Shown here: in pieces, positions 29,342 through 39,899 of the stretch
Numbering within the stretch: position 1 is the stretch's first letter
Layout of the letters: each line of letters starts with the position of its first letter
NCBI GenBank assembly: GCA_024167805.1
Contig: CP099988.1
Coordinates: forward strand, 1,310,001 to 1,374,000
Direction: 5' to 3'
From: Methanobacterium sp. ERen5
GTDB lineage: Archaea > Methanobacteriota > Methanobacteria > Methanobacteriales > Methanobacteriaceae
DNA: 64,000 nucleotides
Notes under the pieces: generated by a model
Databases searched by the model: none
Told to the model about the DNA's origin: nothing
Seen by the model: only the letters and a program-made list of their open reading frames with translations
Position numbers and translations under genes: made by a program

Positions 29342-32047
29342 ATGAAATTTATTGACGATAACATGAAGAACAATAAAATAACACTGAATATTGATGGTGT
29401 AGAAATTAATGCCGAGGAAGGGAGCACAATATTAGAAACAGCCCTTTCAAACGATATTTACATACCTAATCTATGTTATTATCCAGGTTTAAAGCCATGG
29501 GGATCCTGTAGACTTTGTCTCGTTGAGAATGATGAGGGACGTCTTATCACGGCATGTGAAACAAAAGTACACGATGGAATGAAAATAACAACAGATAATC
29601 CCAGGATAAACAGGGTTCGAAAGTTGTCTGCAGAACTGCTGATTGCAAATCATGAAGTGGACTGTTTAACATGTAAGAAAAATGATAACTGTAAATTACA
29701 GGAAATTTCAGCCTATTTAGGAATTAATCAGGATGATCTTGGTAGTTTAAGACGTAAAATAATGGATATTTCTGTGGATGATTCTAACCCCTTCTTTGAC
29801 AGGGATCTCAAGAAATGTGTACTGTGTGGGATATGTGTCAGAACTTGCAGTGAAGTCCTGGCGGTTAATGCTGTTGATTTTGGATTCAGAGGATATGATA
29901 CCAAGATAACCACATTTGGTGATAAACCTCTTCTAGAATCCTCTTGTGTGTCCTGTGGAGAATGTATGATCGCATGTCCTGTGGGTGCTATTGTTCCAAA
30001 GGAAACAGAAAAACCTGCAAGGGAAGTTAAAACTGTTTGTCCCTACTGTGGTGTTGGATGCAACATTTACTTGGGTGTGAGGGGAGACAAGATAGTCAGT
30101 GCAAGGGGAGATACAGAAAACTCTGTAAACAAGGGCAATCTATGTGTTAAAGGCAGGTTTGGATACAGTTTCATCAACCATCCTGACAGGCTTAAAAAAC
30201 CTCTGATCAAGAGAGATGATGAATTTGTAGAGGTTGAATGGGATGAAGCACTGGATCATGTTGCTCAGAAATTATCTGAATACAATGGTGATGAATTTGC
30301 ATCCATATCATCTGCAAGATGTCCCAATGAGGATAACTACGCTGTTCAAAAGTTCACTAGAGCTGTGATGGGAACTAACAACGTTGATAACTGTGCAAGA
30401 TCCTGTCACGCACCCTCTGTAGCAGGTCTTGCCAAAATATTTGGAAGTGGGGCTATGAGCAACTCTATAGATGAAATTAAGGATGCTTCATGCTTATTTG
30501 TTATAGGGACCAATCCAACAGCAAGTTATCCTGTACTGGGATTGCGTATAATCGAAGCAGTAAAAAACGGTGCCAAACTCATAGTTGCAGATCCAAGGAA
30601 TATTAACCTGTGCAAACATGCTGACATCGTCATGAATCAGACTCCAGGTACCGATGTGGCACTCATCATGGGCATGATGAAGGTTATAGTAGATGAAGAA
30701 CTACATGACCAGGCATACATCGATGATAGGAGTGAAGGCTTCGAAGAGTTTAAAGAATCATTACAATCCTACGACATTCAAACAGTTGAATCAATAACTG
30801 GAGTTGATGGAGAACTCATAAAGAAAGCTGCAAGAATCTATGCATCAATTAAACCCGCATCCATACTTTATTCCTTGGGAATCACAGAACATACTCATGG
30901 AACTGAAAATGTTTTTGCCCTGGGAGATCTCGCCCTCTTAACAGGTAACATGGGAAAACCATTTGGAGGAGTGAATCCCATCCGAGGACAGAACAATGTT
31001 CAGGGCGCCTGTGACATGGGATGTCTTCCAGACACCTTCCCTGGGTATCAAAAATTAGACGATCCAAATACCATCGAGAAGTTCGAAACTGCTTGGAAGG
31101 TAGATCTTAACAGATCCAATGGTTTAACATTCCCTGAGATGGTTATAGCTGCCAAAAATGGGGATATAAAGGCCATGTACATCGTTGGAGAGAACCCTGT
31201 GACTAGTGAACCAGACACAGAAAACATCAAGGATGCAATGAAGTCCCTAGATTTCTTGGTTGTTCAAGATATTTTCATGAGTGAAACAGCACAGATGGCG
31301 GATGTGGTTCTTCCAGGCTGCAGCTACGCAGAGAAGGACGGTACATTTGCAAATTCAGAACGGAGAATACAAAGGGTTCGAAGAGCAATAAACCCAGTCG
31401 GAGAATCCAAACCAGACTGGTTGATAACATCCCTCATTGCTAAGAAGATGGGTGCACAAGGATTTGATTTTAAAGATGCCAGTGATGTTTACGATGAAGT
31501 GGCCAAGGTTTCCCCATCATTTGCCGGAATTAACTACAGCAGAATTGAGGATGTGGGAATACAGTGGCCATGTCATCATGAGGAACATGAGGGAACACCC
31601 ATACTCCACACAGAAGAGTTTAAAACAGAAAGTGGAAGGGCTAAATTCATTCCATTAACTTACCGACCTTCAGCAGAACTGCCCGATGAAACCTATCCTT
31701 TAATTCTCACAACAGGCAGGAGTATTTATCACTATCAAACCAGTACAATGACGGGTGCTGTTGAAGGATTGAAAAAACTTTATGGGGAAGATTACATTGA
31801 CATCTCTAGGGAAGATGCCTTAAAATTAGGGGTTGAGGCTGATGAAACTGTTAAGGTGATATCTAGAAGGGGAGAAATAAAACCCAAAGTTAGAATTACC
31901 GATAGATGCAGAAAAGGGGTAGTTTTCATGACATTCCACTTCGGTGAATCTGCCACCAACGTCATAACCAACTCTGCATGTGATCCAATATCCAAAACTC
32001 CTGAGTTCAAGGTGTGTGCAGTTAGGGTGGAGAAAATTCTAGACTAA
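29342..32047 (+). CDS. fdhA: Formate dehydrogenase catalytic subunit, NuoG-like bacterial type, cysteine form
   Basis: This 901-residue molybdo- or tungstopterin enzyme oxidises formate or reduces CO2. Order of domains: N-terminal [2Fe-2S] ferredoxin (CYYPGLKPWGSCRLC), the NuoG-type His/Cys3 region (HEVDCLTCKKNDNC), two [4Fe-4S] clusters (CVLCGICVRTC, CVSCGECMIACP), the catalytic-domain cluster CPYCGVGCNIYLG, and the pterin domains ending near FHFGESATNVIT. The metal ligand position reads CARSCHAPSVAGL: Cys where E. coli FdhF has Sec. Methanogen F420-linked FdhA proteins lack this long N-terminal electron-transfer arm, so the protein looks bacterial. Nearby NuoE- and NuoF-like genes supply its partner subunits. 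Confidence 0.93.
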   Translation: MKFIDDNMKNNKITLNIDGVEINAEEGSTILETALSNDIYIPNLCYYPGLKPWGSCRLCLVENDEGRLITACETKVHDGMKITTDNPRINRVRKLSAELLIANHEVDCLTCKKNDNCKLQEISAYLGINQDDLGSLRRKIMDISVDDSNPFFDRDLKKCVLCGICVRTCSEVLAVNAVDFGFRGYDTKITTFGDKPLLESSCVSCGECMIACPVGAIVPKETEKPAREVKTVCPYCGVGCNIYLGVRGDKIVSARGDTENSVNKGNLCVKGRFGYSFINHPDRLKKPLIKRDDEFVEVEWDEALDHVAQKLSEYNGDEFASISSARCPNEDNYAVQKFTRAVMGTNNVDNCARSCHAPSVAGLAKIFGSGAMSNSIDEIKDASCLFVIGTNPTASYPVLGLRIIEAVKNGAKLIVADPRNINLCKHADIVMNQTPGTDVALIMGMMKVIVDEELHDQAYIDDRSEGFEEFKESLQSYDIQTVESITGVDGELIKKAARIYASIKPASILYSLGITEHTHGTENVFALGDLALLTGNMGKPFGGVNPIRGQNNVQGACDMGCLPDTFPGYQKLDDPNTIEKFETAWKVDLNRSNGLTFPEMVIAAKNGDIKAMYIVGENPVTSEPDTENIKDAMKSLDFLVVQDIFMSETAQMADVVLPGCSYAEKDGTFANSERRIQRVRRAINPVGESKPDWLITSLIAKKMGAQGFDFKDASDVYDEVAKVSPSFAGINYSRIEDVGIQWPCHHEEHEGTPILHTEEFKTESGRAKFIPLTYRPSAELPDETYPLILTTGRSIYHYQTSTMTGAVEGLKKLYGEDYIDISREDALKLGVEADETVKVISRRGEIKPKVRITDRCRKGVVFMTFHFGESATNVITNSACDPISKTPEFKVCAVRVEKILD

Positions 32048-32128
32048 ACATTTTGAATTGATCATATTTTTTTTATAAATTAGATGTTATTAACTTCAAT
32101 TTCAGGACTATCTAAATTGAAAACGAGA

Positions 32129-32157
32129 GTTGTGCTCACTACAACACTATATATATA
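32129..32157 (+). promoter_or_regulatory. Candidate fwd operon promoter with upstream palindrome
   Basis: TATATATATA (32148-32157) is a likely TATA box. Immediately upstream is GTTGT-GCTCACT-ACAAC (32129-32145), an inverted repeat with 5-bp arms that covers the position of the BRE and could be a regulator site. Predicted transcript start is near 32180, about 55 bases before the first gene. Related TTGTGCT sequences occur at 40177-40187 and 42414-42420 near other Mo/W genes. Confidence 0.45.
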
Positions 32158-32234
32158 CTTTTCTATATGATGCTTGTAGAAACCTATATTAATATATTCA
32201 ATCAAAAGTGTAGTTAATACACAATGGAGTCCAT

Positions 32235-32684
32235 ATGCCAAAACACATAGCTTCTGGATTGAAATATTTAGCGGCATTAGAACTCGTTAGAGACGGTTAC
32301 AGTCAAAAACAGATTTCTAAAATGCTTAATGTTAACAAATCCACACTTTCTCATTACTTAAATGGTAGAAACATATCCTTAGGATCAATAGAGATAGCTG
32401 AGATCGTCAGAGAGTTCTCACCACGAGATTTTCTGGTTTTTACTGATGCCATCATTGAAGACAAGGAAGCAACGAAAACTATAGTGAAAACTTGTTTGGT
32501 CAACAAGTACAGTGTTGAAGTTAAAGATTCTTGCATTGGTTGTGGAATTTGTGTAGATACATGTTTGATAGATGCCATAGTTTTGGATGATCTAAAGGCA
32601 CACATAGATTCTGATATCTGTTGTGGATGTCAAATTTGTGCTGAAAAATGTCCTACTAATTCAATTAATATTTTGGAGGAATAA
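32235..32684 (+). CDS. fwdH: FwdH-like protein: helix-turn-helix fused to 2[4Fe-4S] ferredoxin
   Basis: This is the first gene of the fwd operon. The 149-residue product begins with a helix-turn-helix (residues 15-60: [20 protein letters not shown]). A linker leads to a C-terminal bacterial-type ferredoxin with two clusters ([23 protein letters not shown]). Its position matches the small subunit H gene of the tungsten operon in Methanothermobacter. The DNA-binding domain in front of iron-sulfur clusters also makes it a candidate redox-sensing regulator of the operon. Two bases separate it from fwdF. Confidence 0.75.
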   Translation: MPKHIASGLKYLAALELVRDGYSQKQISKMLNVNKSTLSHYLNGRNISLGSIEIAEIVREFSPRDFLVFTDAIIEDKEATKTIVKTCLVNKYSVEVKDSCIGCGICVDTCLIDAIVLDDLKAHIDSDICCGCQICAEKCPTNSINILEE

Positions 32685-32686
32685 TA

Positions 32687-33730
32687 ATGGCTGCAAATAT
32701 AAAAGAAGTCAAAGCCAAAGATTTCAACGTTGAAAGATCAGCTGAAGAAGATAGAGAGCTGTCATTCAAAGATGAGTCATGTGTTGGTTGTGGCGTTTGT
32801 GAATCAATATGCCCAGTCGGAGCAATCAAACTAGGTTCCGTTGGTGCTATTGTTAGAAACGATATCGACGAATCAAAAATAGAAATAGATGAAGAAAAAT
32901 GTGTATTATGTGGAATGTGTAGTGTGGGATGTCCAGTGGATGCACTTGAATTCACTGTGGATGGAACACCAATTTCTGAAATTGAAACTTATCCTAAATT
33001 AATTTCATCTGCAGAAATCGACGATGACACCTGTATATACTGCAAAGCATGTGAAAGGGCATGTCCAAGGGAAGCAATTACTGTTGCAAGACAACTTCCG
33101 GACAGATCCAAACTTGTAACTGGTGAAATAGACATAGACAAAGAAACATGCATAGACTGTGGTATTTGTGAAGAAATGTGTCCTGCAGATGCAATAACTA
33201 TTGATCAAAAAGGTCCAGAAGATTTCGACATCGCTGTAGACAAGGACAAATGTGTTTACTGCCTAGTATGTAAGAAAGCATGTCCTGTAGATGCAATAAT
33301 GGCTGCATGCAGAACCTGTTCCTACGGTGAATACGACCTCGATCCTAAGGATGCTGAAGTAACTGGTAAAGCACTCATAGATGATGACGCATGTGTAAGA
33401 TGTGGATGGTGCGAAGAAGTTTGCCCAGTAGACGCAGCTAAGGTTGAAAAACCATTCGAAGGTGAACTGAATTTAGATTTAGACAAATGTACAACTTGTG
33501 GAGCATGTGTGGATGTATGCCCATGTGATGTGTTGTTTTTCCCTAAATCATCAGCACCAGGAACAATAGATGATAAACTCATGAAAGATGAACAGTTCTG
33601 TATTTACTGTGGTGCATGTGAGAATGTATGCCCAGTAGAAGCAATTGATGTTAAACGAACTGGAATCAAATGCACACCTACCAAATCAAAATCTTGGCAG
33701 AAAAGTATTGATTCATTAAAAACTAACTAA
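32687..33730 (+). CDS. fwdF: Tungsten formylmethanofuran dehydrogenase subunit F, polyferredoxin
   Basis: FwdF carries electrons into the CO2-reducing complex. I count eight CxxCxxCxxxC[P] motifs across 347 residues, from [14 protein letters not shown] near residue 36 to [14 protein letters not shown] near the end, so eight [4Fe-4S] clusters (about 2 per 80 residues). Spacer regions such as [19 protein letters not shown] join them. GGAGG precedes the ATG. A paralogue lies at 42560-43564 on the other strand. Confidence 0.94.
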   Translation: MAANIKEVKAKDFNVERSAEEDRELSFKDESCVGCGVCESICPVGAIKLGSVGAIVRNDIDESKIEIDEEKCVLCGMCSVGCPVDALEFTVDGTPISEIETYPKLISSAEIDDDTCIYCKACERACPREAITVARQLPDRSKLVTGEIDIDKETCIDCGICEEMCPADAITIDQKGPEDFDIAVDKDKCVYCLVCKKACPVDAIMAACRTCSYGEYDLDPKDAEVTGKALIDDDACVRCGWCEEVCPVDAAKVEKPFEGELNLDLDKCTTCGACVDVCPCDVLFFPKSSAPGTIDDKLMKDEQFCIYCGACENVCPVEAIDVKRTGIKCTPTKSKSWQKSIDSLKTN

Positions 33731-33739
33731 GGTGATAAC

Positions 33740-33970
33740 ATGGAACTTAAAGTAAACCAAGACAACTGCCTTGGATGTGGAGTTTGCGTTGTTGCATGTC
33801 CGGTAAATGTTTCAATAAGTCCTGAGGTTTCAGGAGGGCATGGATCAAAAACAACAGAAACAATTATGATGGTCGAAAATGGAGTAATCAAACTCTTTAG
33901 CGAAGATAAATGCACTAAATGTGGGACCTGTCAGGTATTCTGTCCTACCGACGCAATTTGGCTAGAATGA
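33740..33970 (+). CDS. fwdG: Tungsten formylmethanofuran dehydrogenase subunit G, ferredoxin
   Basis: The 76-residue protein has two [4Fe-4S] motifs ([14 protein letters not shown] and [14 protein letters not shown]) separated by a 40-residue spacer, the usual FwdG form. It links the FwdF polyferredoxin to the catalytic subunits. AAGGTGAT lies just before the ATG; nine bases separate it from fwdF. Confidence 0.92.
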   Translation: MELKVNQDNCLGCGVCVVACPVNVSISPEVSGGHGSKTTETIMMVENGVIKLFSEDKCTKCGTCQVFCPTDAIWLE

Positions 33971-33980
33971 GGTGTTAATT

Positions 33981-34517
33981 TTGACTTATGTAGATAAACC
34001 GGCAATTCCAAAGGTTGTTAAATTTGACGAACCTAACGCAAAATTACGAAATAAATTAGACGTAATGTTGAACACTGGTTCTGACATTTACCAAGGAGCA
34101 TGCAAAAAAAGAGGATCTACCCTTAAAGATGAATACAGGAAGGTAGCTGGAGTAGCATATATGGATCCTAAAGACATGGCAAAATTAGGAGTATCTAACT
34201 GGGACCATGTTAAAGTTATTTCTGACTGGGGAGAAGTAGTTGTTAATGCAGCACACTCCAGAGATGCACCGCATGAAGGAACAATATTCATACCAAAGGG
34301 ACCATGGGCAAATGTAGTTGTTAGTCCTGAAACATACTGCTGCTGCGACCCAACATACAAGGGTATCATGTGCACAGTGGAAAAATCAGATGATGATGTT
34401 CTGCTAATGGCTGACCTAATGAGGGCAGTGTACAAAAAATACGTTAATAAGGATGATGAAGAAGGCATCAAAGATCTTGCTACACTTGGAGAGATGCCTG
34501 TCTACAAGAAATTATAA
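33981..34517 (+). CDS. fwdD: Tungsten formylmethanofuran dehydrogenase subunit D
   Basis: FwdD completes the molybdopterin-dinucleotide binding site of the catalytic unit. The 178-residue product holds the C-terminal domain common to pterin oxidoreductases: [39 protein letters not shown] and [22 protein letters not shown] at 33981 is the likely start because GAGGTG is spaced six bases before it; the in-frame GTG at 33972 lies inside that site. Confidence 0.92.
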   Translation: MTYVDKPAIPKVVKFDEPNAKLRNKLDVMLNTGSDIYQGACKKRGSTLKDEYRKVAGVAYMDPKDMAKLGVSNWDHVKVISDWGEVVVNAAHSRDAPHEGTIFIPKGPWANVVVSPETYCCCDPTYKGIMCTVEKSDDDVLLMADLMRAVYKKYVNKDDEEGIKDLATLGEMPVYKKL

Positions 34518-34530
34518 GGAGGCAGTTTAA

Positions 34531-35889
34531 ATGGCAAATTACGAACCACCAGTAACAGACTACGAGAGTATCGTAGAAAACTGTACATGTGCTTTTTGCG
34601 GATGTAACTGTGACGATTTAGATTATTTAATTAAAGATGGGCATGTTGTAGGTGTAAGACACGCATGCCGATTAGGTGCCAGTAAGATCATGGAAGACAT
34701 GGATCAAAGATTACTGGTCCCAATGATAAGGGGCGAAGATGGAGAACTAGCAGAAACTGACTGGGACTCAGCTTTAGACAAGGCTGCAGAGCTCATAGCA
34801 GGTGCAGTAAGACCTATATTCTATGGTTGGAGTGAAACTTCCATTGAAACCATGCACCACGGTCTTGAACTAGGTGAACTAGTTGGAGCAGTTCTAGATA
34901 ACCAGGCAACCATCTGTCACGGTCCTTCATTACAGGCTGTTCAGAACGCAGGATACCCTATAAGTACACTTGGAGAAGTTAAAAACAGGGCTGACATGTG
35001 TCTTTACACAGGAAGTAACGCAATGAACTCCCACCCAAGGCATATGGCAAGGTACAGTACCTTCCCACGAGGATACTTCAGGCCAAGGGGAAGATTCGAC
35101 AGAACAGTTGTCACACTCGACCCAAAATACAGTGATACAGCTAAAATGTCCGATATATGGGTAGGATTCGAACAGAATGGAGATTACGAATTTTACAACG
35201 CTATAAGGGCAGTTTTAAAGGGTAAAAAACTTCAAAAAGAATTTATTTCTGGAATTCCTAAGGAAGATGTCGAAGAATTAGCTGAAGCAATGAAAAATGT
35301 TCAGTTCGGTGCATTGTTCTTTGGTCTTGGTTTAACCCACACATTGTCCAAACAGAGAAACATCGATATTGCTATCCAGATGGTTGCAGACTTAAACAGT
35401 TACACTAAATGGATTTTAATGCCTATGAGGGGTCACTTCAACGTGAATGGATTCAACATATTCATGGCATTTGAAACAGGTTTCCCTTACGGTGTTGACT
35501 TTGCAAGAGGATACCAGAGATACATGAACGGAGAAACAAACACCATAGATCTTTTAACAAGAAAAGAATGTGATGTTTTCATGGTAATTGCAGCAGACCC
35601 TGGTGCACACTACCCCGGTGGAGCAGTCAAACACCTCGCAGAAATTCCAGTTATCCAGGTGGATATACACTGGGGACCTTCTACAGAGATTGCAGATGTT
35701 GTTCTTCCAGGATCATTCGTTGGTGTCGAAGTTGGAGGTACCAGTTACAGGATGGATGGTGTTCCAATCTGGATGAAAAAAGCCATCGACAAACCTGAAA
35801 CTTGTAGGGACGACGAATGGATTATAAAGGAAATATTAGAAAGAGTTAAAAAAATTAAAGCTGAACAAGGAGCTTTAGCAAGTAAATAA
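34531..35889 (+). CDS. fwdB: Tungsten formylmethanofuran dehydrogenase subunit B, catalytic
   Basis: FwdB reduces CO2 to formate at a tungstopterin centre. The N-terminal [4Fe-4S] site is [15 protein letters not shown] with a further Cys in RHACRLG. The tungsten ligand is the Cys in [12 protein letters not shown], so this is the cysteine form, whereas some methanogens use selenocysteine. [15 protein letters not shown] and [12 protein letters not shown] are other family blocks. Length (452) is usual. GGAGG precedes the ATG. Confidence 0.95.
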   Translation: MANYEPPVTDYESIVENCTCAFCGCNCDDLDYLIKDGHVVGVRHACRLGASKIMEDMDQRLLVPMIRGEDGELAETDWDSALDKAAELIAGAVRPIFYGWSETSIETMHHGLELGELVGAVLDNQATICHGPSLQAVQNAGYPISTLGEVKNRADMCLYTGSNAMNSHPRHMARYSTFPRGYFRPRGRFDRTVVTLDPKYSDTAKMSDIWVGFEQNGDYEFYNAIRAVLKGKKLQKEFISGIPKEDVEELAEAMKNVQFGALFFGLGLTHTLSKQRNIDIAIQMVADLNSYTKWILMPMRGHFNVNGFNIFMAFETGFPYGVDFARGYQRYMNGETNTIDLLTRKECDVFMVIAADPGAHYPGGAVKHLAEIPVIQVDIHWGPSTEIADVVLPGSFVGVEVGGTSYRMDGVPIWMKKAIDKPETCRDDEWIIKEILERVKKIKAEQGALASK

Positions 35890-35899
35890 GGTGATTGTC

Positions 35900-37609
35900 A
35901 TGGAATACGTACTAAAAAACGGTATTGTTTACGATCCTGCGAATAAAGTAGCAGGAGAGAAAAAGGACGTAATGTTCAAGGACGGAAAAATCGTAGATTC
36001 AGTTTCTGCCGATGCTAAAGTTCTCGATGTTACAGATAAAATTGTAATGCCTGCAGGTATTGATCCTCACGCACACGTTGCAGGGCCAAAACTTGTAGTA
36101 GGTCGAATATACAGGCCTGAAGACTCAAGAAAGGGTGTTACACACAAAACAGATATTTTAAGATCCGAAAGTGGATTTTCTATACCAAGTTGTCCATCAA
36201 CAGGATACAGATACTCTAGAATGGGATACGGAACTGTTGTAGAAGCTGCTGTACCTCCACTAGAAGCTAAACACACACACGAAGAAATCAATTCCACACC
36301 AAACTTGGATATCGTACCATTATCCTTATTTGGTAACAACTGGTTTGTATTGCAGTACGCAAAACAGAACCAAATTGAAGATTTGGCAGGATTTATAGCC
36401 GCATGGTTAAGGCTAGCCAAATGTTACGGTGTTAAAATAGTTAACCCATGTGGAAGTGAAGCATGGGGATGGGGAATGAACGTTCACGGACTTGATGACC
36501 CTGCTCCATACTGGGATGTAACAGGAAGAGAAGTTGTTACAGCACTAGCAAAAGCAAACGAAATGTTAGGACTACCACATTCTGTGCATGTACACCCTAA
36601 CGATCTCGGACATCCTGGAAACTACCCTACAACTGTTTCAACCATGGAAGCACTCAAAGATATAGAAAAGAACAGCACTGTAAGGGGCCAGACAATGCAC
36701 TTAACCCATGCTCAATTCCACGCATACGGTGGAACAAGCTGGAGAGATGCAGATTCTGGTGCAGACTACATTGCAGACTATGTCAACAATAATGACCATG
36801 TAACCATAGATGTTGGACAGGTAACCTTAGATGAAACAACAACTATGACTGCAGATGCTCCTATGGAGTTTGATTTGTACAAGTTAAGTGGATTAAAATG
36901 GGCTAACAAAGATGTAGAACTTGAAACTGCAGCAGGAATTGTTCCAGTTATCTACTCTGGAAAAGCACCAGTTAACTCACTGCAATGGGCTATTGGATTA
37001 GAATTATTCCTAAAAGTCAATGATCCTTGGAAGGTATGTTTAACAACTGACCACCCTAACGCTGGACCATTCATACGTTATCCAAGAATTATTTCCTGGT
37101 TGATGAGTAATGAAAGGAGACAGGAAATGATGGATAACAGAGAAGTTCACCCATGGTCACACAGAAGAACCTCTCTAGCTTCACTAGAAAGGGAATACGA
37201 TTTCAATGAAATCGCAACCATTACTAGGGCAGGTCCTGCTAAGATCTACGGATTCCAAGACAGAGGTGCACTCACACCAGGATTCAATGCAGACATTGCT
37301 GTATTTGACATAAACCCTAACGATATTGATCCTTCAAGGAACCATGAAGCAATAGAAAAAGGATTCAGTAGTGCAATGTACACTATAAAAGATGGTGAAA
37401 TATTAGTTAAAGACGGTGAAATCGTAAAGGTTGTAAAGAGTCATACTTTATGGACCGACGTAAAAGGAATGGAAGAACAAGAAAAAAGGGTTATGGACAG
37501 GGTAATGCCAGACTTCACAAAATACTACACAATTAAGTTTGAAAACTACCAGGTTCACGACAAGTACTTACCAAATCCAATCGTGACTGAAGTCCAAGCA
37601 GGTAAATAG
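35900..37609 (+). CDS. fwdA: Tungsten formylmethanofuran dehydrogenase subunit A, amidohydrolase
   Basis: FwdA uses a binuclear zinc site to condense formate with methanofuran. Amidohydrolase motifs seen: [16 protein letters not shown] (HxH), [23 protein letters not shown] and [10 protein letters not shown] with the catalytic Asp. The 569-residue length is normal. ATG at 35900 is chosen since GGTGATT lies six bases before; an in-frame GTG at 35891 overlaps that site. Confidence 0.95.
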   Translation: MEYVLKNGIVYDPANKVAGEKKDVMFKDGKIVDSVSADAKVLDVTDKIVMPAGIDPHAHVAGPKLVVGRIYRPEDSRKGVTHKTDILRSESGFSIPSCPSTGYRYSRMGYGTVVEAAVPPLEAKHTHEEINSTPNLDIVPLSLFGNNWFVLQYAKQNQIEDLAGFIAAWLRLAKCYGVKIVNPCGSEAWGWGMNVHGLDDPAPYWDVTGREVVTALAKANEMLGLPHSVHVHPNDLGHPGNYPTTVSTMEALKDIEKNSTVRGQTMHLTHAQFHAYGGTSWRDADSGADYIADYVNNNDHVTIDVGQVTLDETTTMTADAPMEFDLYKLSGLKWANKDVELETAAGIVPVIYSGKAPVNSLQWAIGLELFLKVNDPWKVCLTTDHPNAGPFIRYPRIISWLMSNERRQEMMDNREVHPWSHRRTSLASLEREYDFNEIATITRAGPAKIYGFQDRGALTPGFNADIAVFDINPNDIDPSRNHEAIEKGFSSAMYTIKDGEILVKDGEIVKVVKSHTLWTDVKGMEEQEKRVMDRVMPDFTKYYTIKFENYQVHDKYLPNPIVTEVQAGK

Positions 37610-37619
37610 GGGTGTTAAA

Positions 37620-38432
37620 TTGAAAACAATTACTTTTAACCAAAAAAAGACTTCTCAAATTGCTCTGGAATTCGATGAATTAATTCCAGATGAAGTATAC
37701 AGCTGGGAAAAGGCAGATTTTGAGAAATACATGGTTCCAATAGGAAACTCAAGATTTCCATTGACTGACTACTTTGACATCGAAGTAGAAGGTTCTGCAG
37801 AATCTCCAGAAGAAATAAAAATGATACTCAATGGAGACTACGGCAGAGTAAAATACATCGGAACCAAAATGGGTGCAGGAGAAATTATAGTCAACGGCCC
37901 AGTAGATCTTCACTGCGGATCCCAAATGAAAGGCGGTTCCATACTTGTAAATGGAGATGCCGAAAGTTATGCAGGCAGAGAAATGGAAGGTGGATCACTA
38001 ACTATCATGGGTAACACCAGAGAATTCTGTGGATGTTCCTACATTGGGGACTGGAGAGGAATGAACGGTGGAACCATAACCATCCATGGAAATGCAGGTA
38101 AACAGCTCGGAGAATGTTTATCCGGAGGATCAATCTATGTCAAGGGTGACTGTGATATCCTCGCAGGTATACACATGACCAAGGGTTTCATACAGATCGA
38201 TGGTGATGTTACAAGATGGCCTGGTGGACAGATGAAAAACGGGGACATCGTAATAAACGGTGAACTTGGAAGGCTACTTGAAGGGTTTGTACAACAAGAA
38301 ATCGTAGAGAATCCTGAAATCGATGGCAAGGACTTCAGTGGAAAATATATCAAGTACACTGGAGACATAGCATTGAATGGAAAAGGAAGATTATGGTTAG
38401 ATGCCGAGAAAAATAGGCATCTACTTTACTAA
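37620..38432 (+). CDS. fwdC: Tungsten formylmethanofuran dehydrogenase subunit C
   Basis: FwdC is a beta-helical scaffold related to the C-terminal domain of glutamate synthase. The 270-residue protein shows the repeated GxxMxGGxIxVxGD pattern: [50 protein letters not shown] and [11 protein letters not shown]. Start is TTG at 37620 after GGGGTG. It ends the compact fwd gene run; order here is H-F-G-D-B-A-C. Confidence 0.94.
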   Translation: MKTITFNQKKTSQIALEFDELIPDEVYSWEKADFEKYMVPIGNSRFPLTDYFDIEVEGSAESPEEIKMILNGDYGRVKYIGTKMGAGEIIVNGPVDLHCGSQMKGGSILVNGDAESYAGREMEGGSLTIMGNTREFCGCSYIGDWRGMNGGTITIHGNAGKQLGECLSGGSIYVKGDCDILAGIHMTKGFIQIDGDVTRWPGGQMKNGDIVINGELGRLLEGFVQQEIVENPEIDGKDFSGKYIKYTGDIALNGKGRLWLDAEKNRHLLY

Positions 38433-38433
38433 T

Positions 38434-38455
38434 CCTTTCTTTTTTTATTTTTTTA
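38434..38455 (+). terminator. T-rich terminator after fwdC
   Basis: Directly behind the fwdC stop are two long T-runs (TTTCTTTTTTTATTTTTTT). T-runs of this kind end transcripts in archaea. No hairpin is associated. The two small genes that follow may depend on read-through or their own promoter. Confidence 0.5.
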
Positions 38456-38509
38456 AATTAAACTATTTTTTAGAAAATTATATTTCATAAAAAAATCAAA
38501 GTGATTAAT

Positions 38510-38812
38510 ATGGAAAAAGAGATCACACTAAACCAAGATGAACTTATTGAATACGTTAAAAACGAAGTAAAAACGTATGATACACTTGAAATTTCCTATA
38601 ATCGAATATTTTTACCTACAGAAGTAATTGATGTGGAACATTATGTGGATGAAAATGAATTGGAAAGTTTGAACTTGGTTCTTCAGGTGAATGGTGAACT
38701 TTTAAATGACACCATACAGCTGGATCTAGTAGAGATTAAGGAAGAAGTTGTTGAGGTAAGACATATCAAAAATGAGGATGATTTAACAATCATTGTTGTT
38801 GAAGATGTCTAA
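38510..38812 (+). CDS. Small protein of unknown function, paralogue of the next gene
   Basis: The product has about 100 residues, is acidic, and has no membrane segment or cysteine motif. Core pattern: ELIEYVKNEVKTYDTLEISYNRIF, then PTEVIDVEHYV and IQLDLVEIKEEVVEVRHI. It aligns along its whole length with the following gene, most clearly in LEISYNRIF and EVRHI/EMRHV. ATG at 38510 has GTGATT upstream; GTG 38501 is in frame. Function is not known. Location 78 bases after fwdC suggests a link to formylmethanofuran dehydrogenase or its regulation. Confidence 0.7.
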   Translation: MEKEITLNQDELIEYVKNEVKTYDTLEISYNRIFLPTEVIDVEHYVDENELESLNLVLQVNGELLNDTIQLDLVEIKEEVVEVRHIKNEDDLTIIVVEDV

Positions 38813-38860
38813 TATAATTGAACATAACTTTCATTTTAACTGACTTATGGAGTTGATCTT

Positions 38861-39169
38861 TTGGAGAAAGTATTGAAAATGGATTGTGATGAAGCAATAA
38901 GCTATGTGAAAGAAAATGTCAACGATTATGATTACTTGGAATTATCATACAACCGGATATTCACTCCGGGAGAAGTTATAAGTGTAGAAACTGACCATCT
39001 AAAAGGAAAAGACGTATGTAACGTCATGATTCAGGTCAAAGGAGACACTGTAAGAAACACGATCTCGATTGATTTGGAAGAAGTTAAGGATGATCTTATC
39101 GAAATGAGACATGTACCTAAGGGTGAAGAGGAAGGTATACTTATTGAGATTGAAAGATGTGAAATTTAA
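38861..39169 (+). CDS. Small protein of unknown function, paralogue of the preceding gene
   Basis: This 102-residue acidic protein repeats the layout of the gene before it: CDEAISYVKENVNDYDYLELSYNRIF, PGEVISVETDH, ISIDLEEVKDDLIEMRHV. The pair came from a duplication. TTG at 38861 follows GGAGTTGAT with good spacing. No known domain is recognised. Confidence 0.7.
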   Translation: MEKVLKMDCDEAISYVKENVNDYDYLELSYNRIFTPGEVISVETDHLKGKDVCNVMIQVKGDTVRNTISIDLEEVKDDLIEMRHVPKGEEEGILIEIERCEI

Positions 39170-39319
39170 CTCATAAAAAAATTTATTCAAATTAAATTAA
39201 TGGAATTAAACCTTTCCATGTATAATTCCATTTTTCGAACCTTATATCTGAATTATTCATTCTGCATTGATTATTACTTTTTTCAATACAATTTATTCTT
39301 GAACTGCTAATTTACAGTA

Positions 39320-39899
39320 TTATTTGTTTTCATCCTTTAAACAAGGAATACAAATGGTGCTTTTATCCCATGAAACAAAGGATTCTCCACATTTTTCACA
39401 AAGCAGCACATTTTTTTCTTTTTTCAGGAACTTCAATTTCTACAAATTCCCAGGAATAAACATCCTCGCCGGCTTCAAGCAGTATTGGCACAACTTCTTC
39501 ATGTCTAACTTTCTTATAGTTCATGTACCAATCATGGAGTATTGGATATTTTTCAGTTTTTTTAGCGTCAAAGTATATTCTAATTCCTTTAACAAATTTT
39601 TCATCCTTTCCAGCGCCTTTATTTACTGTAACTGCCATTTTATCATAATCTAGCACCTTAAGGCCTTTGTTTCCAACTGTGGAACTTCTGAGTATTTGAA
39701 AGGGATCCGGAACACAGTTTAGGGTTTCGCAGGTTACATAAATTTTCTCATCATCATTGATATCCAATTCTCTTTTTGCGATGTTAAGCATTTGGTACCC
39801 AATTAAAGCCCCTGAACTTAAATACCCATGGAATTTCATTAATTTTTTTATATCTTCCTTCATGGATGGATCATCTATCTTGTTTAGAACGTCTTCCAT
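39320..39899 (-). CDS. FmdE-family protein with C-terminal zinc ribbon (frameshifted)
   Basis: The protein has about 192 residues when repaired. The N-terminal FmdE domain reads KLMKFHGYLSSGALIGYQML, then ETLNCVPDPFQILRSSTVGNKGLK, the metal-binding His/Cys pattern of the family. The written frame stops at KRKKCAAL. Removing one A in the A6 run at 39419-39424 (opposite strand) gives EVPEKEKNVLLCEKCGESFVSW and later ICIPCLKD, the CxxC zinc ribbon normally found at the C-terminus of FmdE. FmdE proteins accompany molybdenum formylmethanofuran dehydrogenase but their reaction is not settled. A 26-bp motif lies about 250 bases upstream. Confidence 0.82.

Noticed and set aside
29342..32047. Selenocysteine in FdhA
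   Set aside because: The metal ligand codon is a plain Cys codon in CARSCHAPS and no in-frame TGA occurs.
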